From Methylomarinum sp965277025 (lineage in GTDB: Bacteria; Pseudomonadota; Gammaproteobacteria; Methylococcales; Methylomonadaceae): a stretch of 64,000 nt of DNA. The notes below the pieces were generated by a model, which saw only the letters and a program-made list of their open reading frames with translations, was not told the DNA's origin and searched no databases. The position numbers were made by a program, and so were the translations under genes. The DNA lies in contig OZ255706.1 of the NCBI GenBank assembly GCA_965277025.1, positions 2,108,001 to 2,172,000 on the forward strand, given 5' to 3'. Positions 17,179 to 26,542 of the stretch are shown here, piece after piece (within the stretch, counting starts at the first letter, position 1; the number at the start of each line of letters is the position of its first letter).

Positions 17179-18886
17179 GTAACTACTCAGCGTAAATAAG
17201 TAAAAAAACTGCTTGACACGATTTTAGCGTTATTTTTGATTTTCTAACGGCAACACCTGGCGCAAGAGGTTTACTGTATTAGCCTGCGTTAGTTGAGGCG
17301 TGTTGCCTTATAAGCAATGCCCGATAGCCCTGCTGCCGTGCATTTCTAAAATACGATGACGGGCAACACAGAGGCAAAAATTCGTATTTCAAAAGCCATG
17401 AGACAAGAGTCCTGTACTTAAACCCACAGGCCGTTTCATTGAAGATTGATTCCATTGATGTAGAGGCTGCCATTACCCATGCCCGGCAGCTGATTGAAGA
17501 TGAAGCCGATTTATCTCCGGCGCTGTGGTCTTCGCTGGAGATATTGTTGTTGCTGGTCACGCTCTTGATGCATCGGCTCGGACTTAACAGCAGTAACAGT
17601 TCCAGGCCGCCATCAAGTGATCCTGATCGTAAAAGGAAAGCACGGGCTGGATCAAAAAAACCAGGTGGTGGACAGAAAGGGCATATTGGCACCACGCTGG
17701 TTAAAGTCGATGATCCCGATGACGTTATCTCCATCAAGATTGATCGCCGTACCTTGCCAACCGGAAGCTACACGGCAGATGGCTTTGAAACCCGGCAGGT
17801 ATTTGATATTGATATTTCACGGATTGTGACGGAATATCGTGCGCAAAGGCTTATCGATGAACAAGGTCGTCGGTTTGTTGCTCCTTTTCCCGAGGGCGTA
17901 ACAAAAGCCGTGCAATATGGTGACCAACTCAAGGCGCACGCCGTGTATCTTTCGCAGTACCAATTATTGCCCTGCCAGCGCATCAAGGATTATTTTTCCG
18001 ATCAATTACAGATCCCCATCAGTGAAGGTTCGCTGGTTAATTTCAATCAACCAGCCTTTGAGAAGCTGGCATCCTTTGAGCCGATTTGCAAGCAAAGACT
18101 GGCGGCAGCTTCTGTTGTACATGCCGATGAAACGGGCATTAACATCAATGGCGCCAAGTACTGGTTGCATTGTGCTTCTAATGATTTATGGACACATTAT
18201 TTTCCCCATGTAAAACGGGGCAAGGAAGCGATGGATGTCATTGGCATCCTGCCTGACTTTCATGGCATTTTATGCCACGATCACTGGAAGCCTTACTACA
18301 AGTCCCCCTTCACTCATGCCTTGTGCAATGCGCATCATCTGCGTGAACTGACCCGTGCCCGGGAGCAGGATGGACAGCAGTGGGCCAAAGAAATGGAAAC
18401 CCTGTTAAAAAAGATCAATCAGGTCGTCGATGATGCAGGGGGGAAGCTTGAAGCAAGAAAAGCGGCCTGTTATCGACGACGATATCGAGATTTATCAGAG
18501 AAAGCACAAATTGAATGTCCGCCACCAACCCCGTTGCCCGGTAAACCCAAACGTGGGCGCCTCAAGCGCAGTAAATCCAGAAACTTACTGGAACGGCTGA
18601 TCAATTACCAGGATGATGTCTTACGCTTTATGAGAGAAATAGATGTGCCATTTACTAATAATCCCGGTGAGAATGATATCCGCATGACCAAGGTGCAGCA
18701 AAAAATATCGGGGTGTTTCAGGAGTGAGCAGGGTGCCATCACCTTCTGCCGTATTCGGGGATATCTATCCACTTGTCGTAAACATCATGTCAGTGCCTCT
18801 GAAGCGTTGGTACTGGTATTTAAGGGGAAATTACCGGAATTTACTCAGTGACCTGATGCTTTTGGTAAAATACGCTGAGTAGTTAC
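17179..18886 (+). mobile_element. IS66-family element, copy 2 (1708 bp)
   Basis: Ends are as in copy 1, with the 8-bp target duplication AGTTAATT (17171-17178, 18887-18894) inside the right end of IS4 copy C. The left junction with IS4 is base-for-base the same as the junction at 60973/60974 in the thioredoxin locus. Confidence 0.95.
17439..18851 (+). CDS. tnpC: IS66-family transposase TnpC, copy 2 (470 aa)
   Basis: Intact frame from TTG 17439, with one Ser-Ile-Asp unit only. It differs from copy 1 by a handful of substitutions, for example MTKVQQ for MTRVQQ. No lesion is seen, so this copy is a possible source of transposase for all IS66 copies. Confidence 0.93.
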   Translation: MKIDSIDVEAAITHARQLIEDEADLSPALWSSLEILLLLVTLLMHRLGLNSSNSSRPPSSDPDRKRKARAGSKKPGGGQKGHIGTTLVKVDDPDDVISIKIDRRTLPTGSYTADGFETRQVFDIDISRIVTEYRAQRLIDEQGRRFVAPFPEGVTKAVQYGDQLKAHAVYLSQYQLLPCQRIKDYFSDQLQIPISEGSLVNFNQPAFEKLASFEPICKQRLAAASVVHADETGININGAKYWLHCASNDLWTHYFPHVKRGKEAMDVIGILPDFHGILCHDHWKPYYKSPFTHALCNAHHLRELTRAREQDGQQWAKEMETLLKKINQVVDDAGGKLEARKAACYRRRYRDLSEKAQIECPPPTPLPGKPKRGRLKRSKSRNLLERLINYQDDVLRFMREIDVPFTNNPGENDIRMTKVQQKISGCFRSEQGAITFCRIRGYLSTCRKHHVSASEALVLVFKGKLPEFTQ

Positions 18887-19808
18887 AGTTAATTTTTGTC
18901 ATGTACAGAGAGTGTACATGAAACCATGCGCCAGTTAAAAATTGGACGGACAACTGTTCAAAATTGGCGAAAACGCTGGTTACAGAACAGTGAACAAGAA
19001 AATCCTTTAGCCCGGCTTCAAGATGCACCGCGAAGCGGTGCGCCTGCTATCTATACGGCGGAGCAAATTTGCAGCATTATCGCGATAGCCTGCGAACGCC
19101 CAGAGGATAGTCAACGCCCGATCACTCATTGGACGCAACAAGAAATAGCCGATGAAGCGATAAAACGGGGCATTGTTGATTATATTTCACAGCGCTCTGT
19201 TGGGCGCTTTTTAAAAAGAAGCGGACCTGCAACCCCACCGGATGAAAGGCTGGTTGACGGCAAAAAAAGATGAATACTTCGACGAGAGGTGTCAAGATAT
19301 TTGCGAAACCTGCCAACGGGCTTTGGAGCGGGAAGAGCAAGGCATCAAAACGATTTCGATTGATGAAATGACAGGGATTCAAGCTTTAGAGCGAGCAGCG
19401 CAGATATTGCCGATGAAGAAAGGAAAAATTGAGCGACAAGAATTTGAATATATTCGACATGGTACCCAGACCTTGATTGCAGGTTTTGATGTGGCCACGG
19501 GTGAAGTAATGGGAAGTATAGGAGAAACTCGAACAGAGCAAGATTTTGCCGAGTTTTTGAACCTGCTTTTTCATCAACAACCCAAACAAACCCATTGGCA
19601 TTTAGTCATGGATAATCTCAATACACATTGTTCAGAATCGGTGGTTCGATTAATTGCCGAAAAAATTTCGTATTCAGGAGAATTAGGGGTTAAAGGAAAA
19701 GAGGGTATTTTGAAATCAATGGAAAGTCGTACTGCTTTTTTGACTAACTCAAACCATCCAGTTGTTTTTCATTTTACCCCTAAGCATTGTTCATGGCTTA
19801 ATCAGTAT

Positions 19809-21149
19809 AGTGGACCCCGTAATCCGGACAATAGTTTAAACTATGACTATTGAAAAAAGAGGTACAAAAAATGAGCGAAAAAAAACGGAAAACCTTTAGC
19901 GGGGCGCAAAAGGCCAAAATCGCGCTGGAAGCGATTAAGAACATCAAAACGATCAATGAGATTGCTCAAGAGAATGAAGTCCATCTCAGGTAAGCCAATG
20001 GAAAAAGGAACTGTTGGCCAATGCGGGAAGCCTGTTTGAAGGCAAACGCGGGCCGAAAGCGGTGAAGGCGCAAGACAATCCGGACCGTCTGTACGCCAAA
20101 ATCGGGCAGTTGAATATGGAACTGGATTGGCTTAAAAAAAAGTCCGGGATCAGCCTATGATCACGCGTCAAAGCTGGGTGGATCAAAAAGATGAGTTGGC
20201 GTTAAGTCGGCAATGCCAGTTATTGAACGTTACCCGCTCAGTAATCCATGAACAGAAAAAACGCCAACAACAGCCAACAGCCGGTGTCTGCTGAAGATCA
20301 GCAACTGTTGCGGTTGCTCGACGAAGAATATACCCGGCATCCTTTTTATGGCTCACGCCGTATGACAAAGTATTTACGCGGCCTTAACCATCAGGTCAAC
20401 CGCAAACGGGTTCAGCGGCTGATGCGCATACTGGGGCTGGTCGGCATGGCGCCGGGCCCGAACACCAGTAAGCCGCATCCTGAGCATAAAGTCTATCCCT
20501 ATCTGTTAAGAGGCGTCGAGGTGACACGCCCCAACCAGGTTTGGAGTACCGACATCACCTATATCCGACTGCCGCAAGGATTTGTTTATCTGGTGGCCAT
20601 CATGGATTGGTACAGCCGAAAAGTATTGGCATGGCAACTTTCCAATACCATGGACAGCGCGTTTTGCGTAAATTGTCTGGAGCAGGCCATCAAGACCTAT
20701 GGCACACCGGAGATATTTAATACCGACCAGGGCGCACAGTTCACCAGCGCGGACTTCACCGGGGTATTGAGTCAGCATGGCGTGACCATCAGCATGGATG
20801 GCCGGGGACGGGCCCTGGACAATATCTTTGTTGAACGACTCTGGCGCACAGTGAAATATGAAGAAGTTTATTTGAAGCAATACGGCAACCTGCAAGCACT
20901 GTCAGCGGGGTTGACGGACTACTTTGCCTTTTACAACAGCGAACGACCGCATCAGTCGTTAGGCTATGAAACGCCAGACAGGGTTTATCAATTCGCCACG
21001 GGAGGTGGCGCTAAAATCGTGGATAAATATAATGCCGGCACTGCCAGGCAGACGCCGGGTGAAAATATGGGCCAGAGCCATTGAGCCTGACTGTTATGAG
21101 GGTTCTATCTTAAATTCTCTAATAATTTGTCTGGACAATGGGGTCCACT
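19809..21149 (+). mobile_element. IS3-family element, copy 1
   Basis: Ends AGTGGACCCCGTAATCCGG and, in reverse complement, AGTGGACCCCATTGTCCAG. Length is 1341 bp. No target duplication is seen. The IS630 sequence on the two sides is not contiguous (about 115 bp missing), so an adjacent deletion accompanied or followed insertion. Confidence 0.88.
19870..21084 (+). pseudogene. IS3-family OrfA/OrfB, both damaged (copy 1)
   Basis: OrfA begins MSEKKRKTFSG at 19870 but lacks 4 bp present in copy 2 near 19983 (VHPSQV becomes VHLR-stop). OrfB begins at 20158 (MITRQSW) but carries a 7-bp duplication near 20273. An open frame resumes at about 20248, with the rve integrase core (DITYIRLPQG, FNTDQGAQFT, SMDGRGRALDNIFVERLWRT) ending at 21084. 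Copy 2 has neither lesion. Confidence 0.88.
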
Positions 21150-21340
21150 TTACCATGGCTAAGCCTTTTCGGTGGACGTATCAGGCTAAGCCACTTACTC
21201 AATAGAGTGAGAACTTACGCTTGTTTGCACTAGGCTTTGGCTATGCCTTTGAGTCAAAAACAAGATGTTCAGCGCTTTCTTAGGTTGTCATAAAAATGAC
21301 ATTAGTTGCTAACGTTTTGATATAAAAGGATTATCCATGT

Positions 21341-21356
21341 TGGTTCGGTTTTTGCT
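21341..21356 (+). promoter_or_regulatory. Sigma54 (RpoN) -24/-12 promoter of fleS
   Basis: TGGTTCG, four bases, then TTGCT matches the -24/-12 consensus TGGCACG-N4-TTGCW with exact spacing. It lies 37 bp ahead of the fleS ATG. In Pseudomonas and Vibrio the fleSR/flrBC genes are RpoN-dependent and activated by FleQ/FlrA, so the site fits its context. Confidence 0.75.
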
Positions 21357-21392
21357 TGGGCTTTGGTGACTGTCAAACAATGGTGCGTGGAA

Positions 21393-22601
21393 ATGGAATC
21401 ACTAACAAACAAGCCGATTGATAAAACCGAGCAGCTAACTGATGCATTTAAGTTGTTCAATCAATTATCCGAAAATTTGACTCAGGCTTATCAAGGGCTC
21501 GAGGCGCAGGTCGTGCGTTTGAACAGGGAACTGAGCACGGCCCGCAGTGAGCGGTTACAGACTTTGGTGGAGAAAGAAAAACTGGCCGCCCGTCTACAAC
21601 AAATTCTGGCTGCTTTGCCTGCGGGCGTTATCGTATTGAATGGCAATAACCAGGTGATTGATTGTAATCAGCTGGCCATCGATTTTTTGGCCGAGCCATT
21701 ACTCGGACAGGATTGGCATGATGTTTTGGCGAGAAGCCTGTCGTCTGTTGCTGGATGCCCCCAGGAGCGTATGCTGGCTGATGGTCGCAGGTTGAACCTC
21801 AGCTACAACAAGCTTTCGGATGATGCCGGGCAAATTGTATTGTTGTCAGATATCAGCGAACTGCGTTCCTTGCAGGATCTTCTGGCTCAGCAAAAACAAC
21901 TTTCCGCCATGGGCGAAATGGTGGCGAGTATGGCACATCAAGTCAGAACGCCATTATCTACCGCTATTTTATATGCTTCGCATTTGAAAAAAGCACATCT
22001 ATCCGAAAACCTGCGGCAACAATTCGCTGGAAAAATCATGGAAAGATTACAGTACCTGGAACGGCAAGTGAATGACATGCTGATTTTCGCCAAACAGGGC
22101 AAGATGACCATGGAATCATTTTCCTTAAAACATTTGTTGACACAGCTGATTGAAAACTGTGAAGCAAAATCCATTAAATTTCAGATTGAAGATAACAGTG
22201 GCATTGATGAAATGCAGGGCAATGAGGATGCATTGTTGGGAGCCTTGATGAATTTGATCAACAATGCCGAAGAAGCTTGTGGCGGAGAAGGGCTGGTTCA
22301 AATCAAGATCGGAAAATCTGCTGGAGGAAGTGTAAAAATCAGCGTTCATGATAATGGCCCTGGTATCACGAAGGATGATCAGCAGAGAATTCTGGAACCT
22401 TTTTATAGCACAAAAGCAAGTGGAACCGGACTGGGGCTGGCGGTGGTCGATAGCGTTGTCAAGGCGCATGGTGGGCAACTTTATTGTCAATCGGAACTTA
22501 ATGAAGGCACCGTATTTACTTTGATTCTACCCTGTGAATCAGCCGATCAAATGTCTTTGTCAAGGGGGGATAAAATGGAGAAGCAATATGAAGCAGCATA
22601 A
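21393..22601 (+). CDS. fleS: Flagellar sensor histidine kinase FleS/FlrB-like
   Basis: A roughly 402-residue cytoplasmic kinase with no transmembrane segment. An N-terminal coiled coil (about residues 20-75) is followed by a PAS domain (AALPAGVIVLNGNNQVIDCN), HisKA with the His in MVASMAHQVRTPLS (about residue 182) and HATPase_c (N box LMNLINNAEEA, DNGPGI, GTGLGLAVV). With FleR it controls the middle and late flagellar genes. ATG 21393 is preferred over an upstream GTG because the sigma54 promoter would place the transcription start near 21367. The gene overlaps fleR by 14 nt. It is intact, unlike its partner. Confidence 0.88.
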   Translation: MESLTNKPIDKTEQLTDAFKLFNQLSENLTQAYQGLEAQVVRLNRELSTARSERLQTLVEKEKLAARLQQILAALPAGVIVLNGNNQVIDCNQLAIDFLAEPLLGQDWHDVLARSLSSVAGCPQERMLADGRRLNLSYNKLSDDAGQIVLLSDISELRSLQDLLAQQKQLSAMGEMVASMAHQVRTPLSTAILYASHLKKAHLSENLRQQFAGKIMERLQYLERQVNDMLIFAKQGKMTMESFSLKHLLTQLIENCEAKSIKFQIEDNSGIDEMQGNEDALLGALMNLINNAEEACGGEGLVQIKIGKSAGGSVKISVHDNGPGITKDDQQRILEPFYSTKASGTGLGLAVVDSVVKAHGGQLYCQSELNEGTVFTLILPCESADQMSLSRGDKMEKQYEAA

Positions 22602-23268
22602 TATTTTGATTGTAGAGGATGATAAAGACTTGGCAGAAGCACTGGCGACGACTCTGGAACTGGAAGGCTACCAGGTAACAACGGCGGGGAATGGTACCGA
22701 GGCGCTGGTTTGTCTGAATAGGAAGGCGTATCGTCTGGTTGTCAGTGATGTACAGATGCCAGTAATGGATGGGTTCCAGTTGTTGGGTAATATTCAACAA
22801 AAATTCGATCATATTCCTGTGTTGTTGATGACAGCTTACGGCACGATTCCAAAAGCGGTTGCGGCGATGCGGGCCGGGGCTGTGGATTATCTGATCAAAC
22901 CTTTTGCCGCCGAAGTTCTGGTTGAAAAAGTGGCAGGCTTGATTGGCGCAACCGATACTGAATTGGCCGATACTGTCGTCGAGGCTGAAAACATGCAGAA
23001 GCTTTATGCCTTATGTCGAAAAGTGGCAAAGACCAATGTTTCGGTTTTGCTGGAAGGCGAAAGCGGTGTCGGCAAGGAAGTGTTGGCGCGTTATATTCAT
23101 CAGTATTCAAGTCAGCAACGAGGTCCTTTTGTCGCAATCAATTGCGCCGCCATTCCGGAAAACATGCTGGAAGCGATGTTGTTTGGCTATGAGAAAGGCG
23201 CATTTACCGGGGCGGTGCAGGCCAGTGCCGGTAAATTCGAGCAGGCCCAGGGTGGAACCTTATTACTG
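22588..23268 (+). pseudogene. fleR: Flagellar response regulator FleR/FlrC-like, truncated
   Basis: 227 codons remain of an expected 440-480. The receiver domain is complete (IVEDDKD, acceptor Asp in VVSDVQMPVMDG, Lys in LIKPF). The AAA+ domain starts with Walker A GESGVGKE and includes the sigma54-contact loop GAFTGA, but the gene stops inside Walker B at GGTLLL. The first three bases of an IS701-like end (TAG, 23269) supply the stop. The rest of the AAA+ domain and the Fis-type DNA-binding domain are not in the window. Loss of FleR would be expected to block class III flagellar genes; that is inference. Confidence 0.9.
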
Positions 23269-23427
23269 TAGAAGTTACGCATTGACAGGCAATGTTAAAC
23301 TATGGGTTTAAAAAATTCCAAAGTCAATGCAAGGCAAACCTTGATAAGAGAAATAACACGCCCCTCAACAGCCTGCTGTACATTACCCATGTTATATTGG
23401 TTTTTTATTAAGTGAGCCGAAACAAGC
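23269..23427 (+). mobile_element. IS701/ISH3-like element, left-end fragment (copy 3)
   Basis: 159 bp matching the left end of the copy at 52859, including the terminal TAGAAGTTACGC and the first 45 or so codons of the transposase. It ends at CTAG, where IS630 copy 3 begins. No right end and no second target repeat are present. Confidence 0.88.
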
Positions 23428-23429
23428 TA

Positions 23430-24522
23430 GTGCAAACAAGCGTAAGTTCTCACTCTATTGAGTAAGTGGCTTAGCCTGATACGTCCACCGAAAAGGCTTA
23501 GCCATGGTTTCATTGAAATATTTTATGAAATCCGCTATTTTTTTGTTTAAATCCTCTTTAGATTTAAAGTTGCCGCGCCGGATTACTTTACGCATTAAAA
23601 TAGAAAACCAGATCTCTATCTGATTAAGCCATGAACAATGCTTAGGGGTAAAATGAAAAACAACCGGATGGTTTGGGTTAGTCAAAAAAGCAGTACGACT
23701 TTCCATTGATTTCAAAATACCCTCTTTTCCTTTAACCCCTGATTCTCCTGAATACGAAATTTTTTCGGCAATTAATCGAACCACCGATTCTGAATAATGT
23801 GTATTGAGATTATCCATGACTAAATGCCAATGGGTTTGTTTGGGTTGTTGATGAAAAAGCAGGTTCAAAAACCCGGCAAAATCTTGCTCTGTTCGAGTTT
23901 CTCCTATACTTCCCATTACTTCACCCGTGGCCACATCAAAACCTGCAATCAAGGTCTGGGTACCATGTCGAATATATTCAAATTCTTGTCGCTCAATTTT
24001 TCCTTTCTTCATCGGCAATATCTGCGCTGCTCGCTCTAAAGCTTGAATCCCTGTCATTTCATCAATCGAAATCGTTTTGATGCCTTGCTCTTCCCGCTCC
24101 AAAGCCCGTTGGCAGGTTTCGCAAATATCTTGACACCTCTCGTCGAAGTATTCATCTTTTTTTGCCGTCAACCAGCCTTTCATCCGGTGGGGTTGCAGGT
24201 CCGCTTCTTTTTAAAAAGCGCCCAACAGAGCGCTGTGAAATATAATCAACAATGCCCCGTTTTATCGCTTCATCGGCTATTTCTTGTTGCGTCCAATGAG
24301 TGATCGGGCGTTGACTATCCTCTGGGCGTTCGCAGGCTATCGCGATAATGCTGCAAATTTGCTCCGCCGTATAGATAGCAGGCGCACCGCTTCGCGGTGC
24401 ATCTTGAAGCCGGGCTAAAGGGTTTTCTTGCTCACTGTTCTGTAACCAGCGTTTTCGCCAATTTTGAACAGTTGTCCGTCCAATTTTTAACTGGCGCATG
24501 GTTTCATGTACACTAATACCTA
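23430..24522 (-). mobile_element. IS630-family element, copy 3, 5'-truncated by IS3
   Basis: The 3' end of the element (GTGCAAACAAGCG) is at 23430 against TA in the IS701-like fragment. The 5' part is missing beyond 24522, where IS3 copy 2 starts. Because the far side of the IS3 is not IS630 sequence, part of this element was deleted. Confidence 0.87.
23455..24522 (-). pseudogene. IS630-family transposase, copy 3, N-terminally truncated
   Basis: The whole DDE frame (23455-24183, 242 codons) is present with the full C-terminus that the other copies lack: IEIWFSILMRKVIRR and the final TYQAKPLTQ. The helix-turn-helix frame (from about 24522 down to 24152) starts at ISVHETMRQL, so roughly the first 60 residues and the start codon are lost to IS3. 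The A-run frameshift site is intact. Confidence 0.87.
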
Positions 24523-24588
24523 AAGTGGACCTCATTGTCCAGACAAATTATTAGAGAATTTAAGATAGAACCCTCATAACAGTCAGGC

Positions 24589-25509
24589 TCAATGGCTCTG
24601 GCCCATATTTTCACCCGGCGTCTGCTTGGCAGTGCCGGCATTATATTTATCCACGATTTTAGCGCCACCTCCCGTGGCGAATTGATAAACCCTGTCTGGC
24701 GTTTCATAGCCTAACGACTGATGCGGTCGTTCGCTGTTGTAAAAGGCAAAGTAGTCCGTCAACCCCGCTGACAGTGCTTGCAGGTTGCCGTATTGCTTCA
24801 AATAAACTTCTTCATATTTCACTGTGCGCCAGAGTCGTTCAACAAAGATATTGTCCAGGGCCCGTCCCCGGCCATCCATGCTGATGGTCACGCCATGCTG
24901 ACTCAATACCCCGGTGAAGTCCGCGCTGGTGAACTGTGCGCCCTGGTCGGTATTAAATATCTCCGGTGTGCCATAGGTCTTGATGGCCTGCTCCAGACAA
25001 TTTACGCAAAACGCGCTGTCCATGGTATTGGAAAGTTGCCATGCCAATACTTTTCGGCTGTACCAATCCATGATGGCCACCAGATAAACAAATCCTTGCG
25101 GCAGTCGGATATAGGTGATGTCGATACTCCAAACCTGGTTGGGGCGTGTCACCTCGACGCCTCTTAACAGATAGGGATAGACTTTATGCTCAGGATGCGG
25201 CTTACTGGTGTTCGGGCCCGGCGCCATGCCGACCAGCCCCAGTATGCGCATCAGCCGCTGAACCCGTTTGCGGTTGACCTGATGGTTAAGGCCGCGTAAA
25301 TACTTTGTCATACGGCGTGAGCCATAAAAAGGATGCCGGGTATATTCTTCGTCGAGCAACCGCAACAGTTGCTGATCTTCAGCAGACACCGGCTGTTGTT
25401 GGCGTTTTTTCTGTTCATGGATTACTGAGCGGGTAACGTTCAATAACTGGCATTGCCGACTTAACGCCAACTCATCTTTTTGATCCACCCAGCTTTGACG
25501 CGTGATCAT
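24589..25509 (-). CDS. IS3-family transposase OrfB (integrase core)
   Basis: 306 residues. An HTH_21-type N-terminal part (YTRHPFYGSRRMTKYLRG) is followed by the rve DDE domain: first Asp in VWSIDITYIRLP, second in FNTDQGAQFTS, and Glu in DNIFVERLWRTVKYEEVY, then the FYNSERPHQSLGY motif typical of IS3-family OrfB. Intact. Confidence 0.92.
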   Translation of the reverse strand: MITRQSWVDQKDELALSRQCQLLNVTRSVIHEQKKRQQQPVSAEDQQLLRLLDEEYTRHPFYGSRRMTKYLRGLNHQVNRKRVQRLMRILGLVGMAPGPNTSKPHPEHKVYPYLLRGVEVTRPNQVWSIDITYIRLPQGFVYLVAIMDWYSRKVLAWQLSNTMDSAFCVNCLEQAIKTYGTPEIFNTDQGAQFTSADFTGVLSQHGVTISMDGRGRALDNIFVERLWRTVKYEEVYLKQYGNLQALSAGLTDYFAFYNSERPHQSLGYETPDRVYQFATGGGAKIVDKYNAGTAKQTPGENMGQSH

Positions 25510-25799
25510 AGGCTGATCCCGGACTTTTTTTTAAGCCAATCCAGTTCCATATTCAACTGCCCGATTTTGGCGTACAGACGGTCCGGATTGTCTTGCGCCT
25601 TCACCGCTTTCGGCCCGCGTTTGCCTTCAAACAGGCTTCCCGCATTGGCCAACAGTTCCTTTTTCCATTGGCTTACCTGAGATGGATGGACTTCATTCTC
25701 TTGAGCAATCTCATTGATCGTTTTGATGTTCTTAACCGCTTCCAGCGCGATTTTGGCCTTTTGCGCCCCGCTAAAGGTTTTCCGTTTTTTTTCGCTCAT
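25506..25799 (-). CDS. IS3-family transposase OrfA
   Basis: About 97 residues from MSEKKRKTFSG: a helix-turn-helix domain (IALEAVKNIKTINEIAQENE, HPSQVSQWKKE) and a C-terminal leucine-zipper-like helix ending WLKKKSGISL. The run of eight A in that last stretch, followed by the OrfB start overlapping the stop as ATGA, is the usual arrangement for -1 frameshifting to an OrfAB fusion transposase. Confidence 0.9.
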   Translation of the reverse strand: MSEKKRKTFSGAQKAKIALEAVKNIKTINEIAQENEVHPSQVSQWKKELLANAGSLFEGKRGPKAVKAQDNPDRLYAKIGQLNMELDWLKKKSGISL

Positions 25800-25898
25800 T
25801 TTTTGTACCTCTTTTTTCAATAGTCATAGTTTAAACTATTGTCCGGATTACGGGGTCCACTATATTTTCTTCCCCATGTTTTTTGTTATTTTTTAGGG

Positions 25899-26040
25899 AA
25901 TCGCTGATTTATTCGCGATTCCTACGACACAGGAATGTGCCGTCAAAATCGATAGCTGCAAACTATTGATTTTGTGAGCAAGGCGGAAATTGCACAGTCC
26001 TTTGTGGTCGCTGATTTGTTCATCGCTTCTTTAGGTGAGT
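25899..26040 (+). repeat. Dispersed intergenic repeat, member a (uninterrupted)
   Basis: From GGGAATCGCTGATTTATTCG through GTGAGCAAGGCGGAAATTGC to a tail GATTTGTTCATCGCTTCTTT. The same order of blocks is found at 28286-28668 and, more diverged, at 30345-30450 and 42270-42612. It ends just upstream of the methyltransferase start. Confidence 0.7.
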
Positions 26041-26542
26041 TTGGAATGGCTAAAATAGAACCATTTGAAAAATATGTTGAAGACTACGATGAATGGTTCA
26101 ATAAGAATTATGACTGGTATGATGCCGAACTGAATGCTATTCGATGTTTTATTCCTGAAGCAAAGTTAAAGGGAATGGAGGTAGGAGTAGGTACGGGGCG
26201 ATTTGCTCAGCCATTAGGCATTAATCTGGCTATTGAGCCCTCAATGCAAATGCTGAAAAAAGCGAAACAACGGGGTATTCAGGGATGTTTGGCGGTTGCA
26301 GAGGCGTTACCTTTCAGCGATAAGGTTTTTGACTTCGTGTTGATGGTTACTACCATTTGTTTTATCGATAACGTAAAACAGTCATTCCAAGAAGTTTATA
26401 GGGTATTAAAACCCGAAGGCTTTTTTCTTGTAGGCTTTGTAGATAAAGAAAGTAAATTGGGACAGCATTATCTGAAAAAAAAGAAACAGAGCCGATTTTA
26501 TCAGGAGGCCACTTTTTTTTTCTGTATCAGAAGTACAAAGTC

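Larger units (their letters stand above)
15978..18910 (+). mobile_element. IS4-family element, copy C, carrying IS66 in its right end
   Basis: The ends are the same as copy B, with target duplication AGTGTACAT at 15969-15977 and 18911-18919. The right 24 bp of the element lie beyond the IS66 insertion. The IS66 entered just after the transposase stop, at AGTTAATT. Confidence 0.93.
15792..19808 (+). pseudogene. IS630-family transposase, copy 2, broken by IS4 and IS3
   Basis: The N-terminal piece starts at 15792 (MLNNTILNSAGD) and is cut at 15977. It resumes at 18911 after IS4 with a 9-bp target duplication AGTGTACAT. The -1 frameshift A-run lies near 19260, and the DDE frame continues to WLNQ at 19804, where IS3 enters. 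Of the remaining C-terminus, only the last part, beginning MAKPFRWT, survives beyond 21152. The transposase is not functional. Confidence 0.88.
15742..21230 (+). mobile_element. IS630-family element, copy 2, containing IS4, IS66 and IS3
   Basis: Outer ends are GTGCACATAAGCG at 15742 and GTGCAAACAAGCG (reverse complement) ending at 21230, with TA at 15740-15741 and 21231-21232. Inside are IS4 copy C (15978-18910, itself carrying IS66 copy 2) and IS3 copy 1 (19809-21149). About 115 bp of IS630 next to the IS3 are missing. The stack gives an order of events: IS630, then IS4, then IS66, with IS3 arriving independently in IS630. Confidence 0.92.
24524..25861 (-). mobile_element. IS3-family element, copy 2 (apparently complete, 1338 bp)
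   Basis: Ends are as in copy 1 but with one substitution (AGTGGACCTC) at the right end. Both frames are open. It lies between truncated IS630 sequence and the unrelated methyltransferase region, with no obvious target duplication. Confidence 0.9.

Noticed and set aside
21276..21296. Short palindrome TGTCATaaaaATGACA upstream of fleS as a regulator site
   Set aside because: The arms are only 6 bp and no known FleQ-type consensus could be matched by eye.
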